Shown here one piece after another: positions 60,784 through 64,000 of a stretch of 64,000 nucleotides of DNA; position 1 is the stretch's first letter; every line of letters begins with the position of its first letter. Made by a program: the position numbers and the translations under genes. Below the pieces are notes generated by a model. It ran no database searches, had not been told where the DNA came from, and saw only the letters and a list, made by a program, of their open reading frames with translations. Origin of the DNA: Gammaproteobacteria bacterium (lineage in GTDB: Bacteria; Pseudomonadota; Gammaproteobacteria; Pseudomonadales; Azotimanducaceae). The stretch covers positions 62,001 through 126,000 of the forward strand of contig VXLJ01000003.1 in assembly GCA_009841635.1 (NCBI GenBank), read 5' to 3'.

Positions 60784-61527
60784 CTACTTGGAAAAGGTGG
60801 TTTCGCAACAAACGCCTGTTCCCTGAAGCAGGTCGGCGAAGGAGGCCAACATTTGTTTAGCGCCTCGGACCTCAACCCCGCAGCCGCAGCTTACCAGCGC
60901 AAGGGTTGGTCGATTTTCCCAAAACACACCGTTTTCTACAACGCCAGGTATGTTGTTCAAGGTGCACTCAAGGTCTTCAGGATCCTGAACCTCAAGCTGC
61001 GCAACATCGAGAATCACATTGCCGTTGTCAGTGCGAAAATCCTCGCGCAGGCGCGGCTCGCCACCAAGCTCGGCAAGCCTCGCCGCAACGTGTGCACGCG
61101 CCATGGGAATCACTTCGACAGGAATCGGGAAGCCACCTAAACGATCAACAAGCTTGGTTTCATCGACGAGACAGATAAAAACGTCGCTTAATGCCGCGAC
61201 GATCTTCTCTCGAGTTAATGCCCCGCCGCCGCCTTTTGTTAGCGCGCCTCGTGCATCTATCTCATCCGCGCCATCTACATATAGTGCTGCTCGCTCGCCG
61301 CAATTTGAATCGAAAACTTGAATACCTATGTCGGCCAAAGCTGCTGAAGAAGCTTCTGAACTAGAAAAAGCGCCGCGCACGCTCACATTGCGTTCGTGCA
61401 ATGCTGCGATGAAGTGATTTACGGTTGATCCGGTGCCAACACCGAGAATGTCATGAGGCTTGAGTTTCGCAGTGACGAAATCAGCGGCCACTTGCGCGAC
61501 CTGTTGCTTCAGTTGCTCTTGATCCAT
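60784..61527 (-). CDS. rpiA: Ribose-5-phosphate isomerase A, with C-terminal extension
   Basis: RpiA interconverts ribose 5-phosphate and ribulose 5-phosphate. The 247-residue product has LGVGTGSTVNHFI, VDGADEID and TKGGGGALTREKI, which together carry the substrate-binding and catalytic residues. Classical RpiA has about 219 residues. This one continues past the usual end with about 25 residues containing two adjacent Cys (GVCCETTF), and SCGCG lies just before them. It precedes no obvious partner; def lies 21 bases upstream. Confidence 0.95.
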   Translation of the reverse strand: MDQEQLKQQVAQVAADFVTAKLKPHDILGVGTGSTVNHFIAALHERNVSVRGAFSSSEASSAALADIGIQVFDSNCGERAALYVDGADEIDARGALTKGGGGALTREKIVAALSDVFICLVDETKLVDRLGGFPIPVEVIPMARAHVAARLAELGGEPRLREDFRTDNGNVILDVAQLEVQDPEDLECTLNNIPGVVENGVFWENRPTLALVSCGCGVEVRGAKQMLASFADLLQGTGVCCETTFSK

Positions 61528-61548
61528 TCGAAATTGCTTGGTTGCTCG

Positions 61549-62079
61549 TTATTCCACGCGTTTCAGATACTCATCTTCGGGCAACAGCAGATCTGGGTCT
61601 TTGATGTGATCGATGTATAGCACGCCATCCAAATGATCGATTTCGTGTTGGCATACCGTCGCGAGGAAACCATTGAACTCCATACTCCTTGGCCGTGCGG
61701 CGAGGTCGAGGAAGTCCAATCGAATGTGCTGCGGCCGCTCGACATAGCCACGCTTGCCAGGCACGGAAAGGCAGCCTTCCCAATAACCTGCTTCAAGTCC
61801 TTCCAGAGGTGTTATGGTTGGATTGATGCATATGGTTCGCGCCAAGGCCTCCCCTTCATCCGTGTAGCCGTTGTCTTCGGGCACATCAAATAGCACCATG
61901 CGCACTTGCTCGCCGATTTGTGGCGCGGCCAAGCCAATGCCTTTCGCTTCTGCCAGCGTATCGAACATGTCACGAACCAAACGCCGGGTTTGTGGGGAGC
62001 GAATTTGATTTTTTGACAATTCCGTCGACCGCTCGCGCAACGAGGGTTCACCGACGGTCAGAATGCGTCGAATGGTCAT
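61549..62079 (-). CDS. def: Peptide deformylase
   Basis: This enzyme removes the formyl group from the N-terminal methionine of new proteins. The three metal-site motifs are intact: GIGLAAPQ, EGCLS (Cys ligand) and HEIDHLDG (two His ligands and catalytic Glu). The length of 176 is typical. Its ATG overlaps the cyclo-ligase stop by 4 bases. Here def is not with fmt or rsmB but in a folate/6S cluster, and may be a second def copy; the rest of the genome would decide. Confidence 0.97.
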   Translation of the reverse strand: MTIRRILTVGEPSLRERSTELSKNQIRSPQTRRLVRDMFDTLAEAKGIGLAAPQIGEQVRMVLFDVPEDNGYTDEGEALARTICINPTITPLEGLEAGYWEGCLSVPGKRGYVERPQHIRLDFLDLAARPRSMEFNGFLATVCQHEIDHLDGVLYIDHIKDPDLLLPEDEYLKRVE

Positions 62080-62669
62080 GATTGAATGGCTTGCGAATTC
62101 AAACTCAAGCAGGTTTTAGCCCGACCAGAGCATAACCGCCAACCCTTTTCCGTGACGACAGCATCAAGCGATTTATCCCAGCGATGCGGTGTAAGCGTTG
62201 GTACACGTTGCAATTCATGTCCTATGCCGACCATAAACGTGTCGCAGTGTTGGAAATAGCGGTCGTAATAGCCGCCGCCCCGACCCAAACGATCCCCAGC
62301 ATCCGTGAAAGCTACGAGTGGCACCAAGGCAACATCTAACGACTCTGATTCAACACTATTGGTAGCGCGCGGTTCGCTTATACCCCAAGCATTTGTCTCA
62401 AGCGATACAAAGCGTTCCAGTTCATAAAACGCCATATAGCCACCCGCCTTCATGCGCGGCGCAACAAGGCTATGACCGCGCTCGTGCAGACCCTCGATCG
62501 TTGCACTCAGGTTGACTTCGCCGTCATTACAAAGGTACACGGCAATAACTTTTTTTTCGCTAAAGAGATTCGAGTCCAGCAAATGTCGAGCAATGGCTGC
62601 AGCATGCTTTGCTTGGCGTTGTAACGAGAGTCCGCGACGGGCATCGCGAAGTTCGGTTCGCAACTTCAC
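62076..62669 (-). CDS. fau: 5-Formyltetrahydrofolate cyclo-ligase (YgfA/Fau)
   Basis: This enzyme converts 5-formyl-THF to methenyl-THF with ATP. The substrate and nucleotide-binding GRGGGYYDRYF motif is present, as are KVIAVYLCNDGEVNL and VALVPLVAFTDAGDRLG. The frame is open to a GTG at 62708, but that codon lies within the predicted terminal helix of 6S RNA. The GTG at 62669, just before the conserved LRTELRDARRGLS, is therefore preferred; neither start has a good Shine-Dalgarno. The 6S RNA-cyclo-ligase order is the classical gammaproteobacterial one, and co-transcription with 6S RNA is likely. Confidence 0.87.
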   Translation of the reverse strand: MKLRTELRDARRGLSLQRQAKHAAAIARHLLDSNLFSEKKVIAVYLCNDGEVNLSATIEGLHERGHSLVAPRMKAGGYMAFYELERFVSLETNAWGISEPRATNSVESESLDVALVPLVAFTDAGDRLGRGGGYYDRYFQHCDTFMVGIGHELQRVPTLTPHRWDKSLDAVVTEKGWRLCSGRAKTCLSLNSQAIQS

Positions 62670-62695
62670 CTGGTTGAGCCGTACGCGAAAGAACC

Positions 62696-62862
62696 ACCGG
62701 GATACCACGACGACTGATCCGATCCTGAACCGATAGGTAACAGGTGGAGAACCCGACTGTGTCTTTAGACTTCCCCGTAGGGCGTGTACACCGACACGAC
62801 CAGCGATTACTCCAGAAAGATGAATACGGTTCGGTACAAAACCAACCGGTGATATCTCCGGT
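62696..62862 (-). ncRNA. ssrS: 6S RNA (RNA polymerase-binding regulatory RNA)
   Basis: 6S RNA mimics an open promoter and sequesters sigma-70 RNA polymerase. It is called here from position between zapA and the cyclo-ligase gene on the same strand, from size (about 167 nt), and from a closing helix. Minus-strand ACCGGAGATATCAC (62862-62849) pairs with GTGGTATCCCGGT (62708-62696), giving 13 pairs with one bulged A. An internal GGGTTCTCC...GTTACC stretch recalls the GGGTTC...GTTAC segment of E. coli 6S. Exact ends are uncertain by several bases. Confidence 0.8.
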
Positions 62863-62868
62863 AAAAAA

Positions 62869-62877
62869 AGTATATCA
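62869..62877 (-). promoter_or_regulatory. Extended -10 promoter of 6S RNA
   Basis: On the minus strand TGATATACT is an extended -10 element (TGn plus TATACT). Six T residues separate it from the A at 62862, a plausible transcription start that coincides with the first base of the terminal helix. No good -35 box is visible, as is common for extended -10 promoters. Confidence 0.6.
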
Positions 62878-62891
62878 AGCGTTAATCAGAT

Positions 62892-63200
62892 TTATGAATC
62901 GGCGATAGAGGCTTCAAGCGCTTGCAATTTTCTCGTCGCCGCTTCTATCCGCCTAGCTGATTCGCCATCTTGCCCCGACCCTTCACTCTCTAAGTTTTGG
63001 CACAAATACTCCAACGCAAGCGCAACTAAATTGTCGATCATCTCACGATTCGAGACTTCGCCAGACCCTAAATCCGCTTGTAGGTCTGCGTCGAGGGTTT
63101 CCGCAGCAGCTAACATGGTGTCGCGCTGTTCACTCGGACACGTCATCGAGTAGTTTCGACCCAAAATCGAAAGTTCAACTACGACGGTTCGTTTAGCCAT
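62892..63200 (-). CDS. zapA: Cell division protein ZapA
   Basis: ZapA binds FtsZ and bundles Z-ring filaments. The 102-residue product has the ZapA N-terminus (VVVELSILGRNYSMTCPSEQ), the globular start, and a long C-terminal coiled coil (MIDNLVALALEYLCQNLESE...RIEAATRKLQALEASI). AGGAG lies 6 bases before the ATG. It is followed downstream by 6S RNA and preceded by a small coiled-coil gene 9 bases upstream. Confidence 0.93.
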   Translation of the reverse strand: MAKRTVVVELSILGRNYSMTCPSEQRDTMLAAAETLDADLQADLGSGEVSNREMIDNLVALALEYLCQNLESEGSGQDGESARRIEAATRKLQALEASIADS

Positions 63201-63209
63201 GCAAAACTC

Positions 63210-63416
63210 CTACGAATCGACGCGGATATCTTGTAGCTGCGCCACGATCGTGTCGATTCGAGCGAAAGCTGCATCGCAGCGTGCTTTTAATTCCTTGCGT
63301 TCTTCAAACCACGCCGAGCGATCTTCCTCACGTTTCTGACGCTGTTTTTGCGCTGAGGCAAGCCGTTCCGCGAGTCGTTCGACGGCCGCTTCAAGCTGCT
63401 CTAACTGTTCGTTCAT
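63210..63416 (-). CDS. Small coiled-coil protein upstream of zapA (TIGR02449-like)
   Basis: A 68-residue, almost entirely coiled-coil protein (EQLEQLEAAVERLAERLASA) with heptad-like Leu/Val spacing. Such TIGR02449/ZapB-like proteins sit directly before zapA in many gammaproteobacteria and may act in division; the function is inferred from position. The ATG at 63416 is preferred over the TTG at 63422. It diverges from pepP. Confidence 0.82.
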   Translation of the reverse strand: MNEQLEQLEAAVERLAERLASAQKQRQKREEDRSAWFEERKELKARCDAAFARIDTIVAQLQDIRVDS

Positions 63417-63535
63417 CGCCAAATTTCCAAAGCGAAGATCTTTGATTGTATGAGAAGACCAATCCTAAGAAGCAATGCGGATTTGATAATTAGCTCATCG
63501 CCCCGCAACCCATATGCAAAAGCTCTGTTTATGCC

Positions 63536-64000
63536 ATGCTTGAACATCACGAACAACGCGAATTGAAACGCCGTCGCCAACGTTTCATGGCAAGCATTGG
63601 GCCTGAGAGCGTCGCACTCGTTTTTAGTACGCGTGAAAAACGGCGCAACTCCGATGTGGATTACCTATTCCGACCGAACAGCGACTTCGTCTATCTCACT
63701 GGGTTTCACGAACCGGATGCCGTACTGGCATTGGCGCCCGGTCATCCAACTCACGAAGAAACCCTTTTTGTACGGCCGCACGACACGCTTAGAGAACAGT
63801 GGTATGGCCGTCGACTTGGGGCGGAACGTGTAACCGAAACTCTCGGCATCGCAAGCGCATTCACCATTGAGGAACTCAATCAGGTCATTCCCAATCTGCT
63901 GGACGAACGAGCCAAACTACACGTTGAAGACGATCCAGAGACAACCTCTCAGGTTGAAACGTTTCTCGGCGCTACCAAGATCGCCGGTTTAACGCCGCCA
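63536..64000 (+). CDS. pepP: Xaa-Pro aminopeptidase PepP, N-terminal part (3' end outside window)
   Basis: The first 155 residues of an M24B aminopeptidase that removes N-terminal residues preceding proline. The start at 63536 gives MLEHHEQRELKRRRQRFMAS. The N-terminal aminopeptidase-P domain follows, with VALVFSTREKRRNSDVDYLF, FRPNSDFVYLTGFHEPDAV and WYGRRLGAERV. The metal-binding catalytic domain lies beyond the window. In many gammaproteobacteria a ygfB-type gene precedes pepP; none is present here, and the gene directly faces the coiled-coil/zapA unit. Confidence 0.92.
   Translation, partial: MLEHHEQRELKRRRQRFMASIGPESVALVFSTREKRRNSDVDYLFRPNSDFVYLTGFHEPDAVLALAPGHPTHEETLFVRPHDTLREQWYGRRLGAERVTETLGIASAFTIEELNQVIPNLLDERAKLHVEDDPETTSQVETFLGATKIAGLTPP

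Noticed and set aside
1..64000. tRNA, rRNA, IS-element and CRISPR signatures
   Set aside because: Both strands were read for cloverleaf/CCA regions, transposase motifs with terminal repeats, and regular spacer-repeat arrays; none was found, though short tRNAs could escape an unaided reading.

Overview
The window reads as a chromosome segment of a free-living, aerobic gammaproteobacterium, probably marine and without a close cultured relative that I can name. The grounds are: a 6S RNA locus flanked by zapA and a 5-formyl-THF cyclo-ligase gene (the gammaproteobacterial arrangement), a TIGR02449-type coiled-coil gene upstream of zapA, divergent pepP, a FabV enoyl reductase, an ArgA-type N-acetylglutamate synthase, a caa3-type oxidase, and several 2-oxoglutarate/Fe(II) oxygenases. 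The taxonomic placement is inference. No tRNA, rRNA, IS element, prophage or CRISPR array was seen.

Layout. 1-6.1 kb: arginine (argE, argA), branched-chain (ilvD), haem (hemE) and fatty-acid (fabV) genes. 6.1-9.1 kb: a secreted S9 peptidase and dapD. 9.1-16.0 kb: two paralogous metzincin lipoproteins on the minus strand, with a 73-codon SelW-type selenoprotein gene between them that is interrupted in frame by UGA. 16.1-18.8 kb: panE, a luciferase-like flavin oxidoreductase and a phytanoyl-CoA-dioxygenase-like gene. 18.9-27.3 kb: an eight-gene, tightly coupled cell-envelope operon. It encodes a Q/N-rich lipoprotein, two exported unknowns, a membrane protein with PEGA repeats and an FGE/sulfatase-modifying-factor fold, a small exported protein, a TolQ/ExbB-like channel subunit, and two proteins that fuse an ExbD/TolR-like helix to a von Willebrand A domain. 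This is the best candidate for an undescribed system.

27.3-29.8 kb: a DUF35 / thiolase-fold (Ltp2-like aldolase) / MaoC hydratase set for CoA-thioester chemistry. 30.1-38.6 kb: an unknown His-rich membrane protein, a 1.8-kilo-residue metzincin with calcium-binding Asp-rich repeats, and a prolyl oligopeptidase. 38.6-45.5 kb: an FAD-linked D-2-hydroxyacid dehydrogenase, the cytochrome c oxidase operon and alanine dehydrogenase. 45.6-49.3 kb: an eroded CheA-like protein, then metK-metF. 49.6-53.5 kb: two 2OG/Fe(II)-oxygenase-like genes and an Nramp-fold transporter lacking the usual metal-binding motif. 53.9-58.5 kb: tkt-pgk and a second FAD-linked oxidase. 58.5-60.7 kb: an enolase-superfamily dehydratase and a second CmcJ/NvfI-type gene. 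60.8-64 kb: rpiA, def, the cyclo-ligase, 6S RNA, zapA, its coiled-coil neighbour, and the start of pepP.

Taken together, housekeeping biosynthesis is interspersed with accessory secreted proteolysis (five predicted exported peptidases), oxygenase/CoA catabolism and the envelope operon. Identifications rest on reading the translated sequences against remembered family motifs; no database search was possible.
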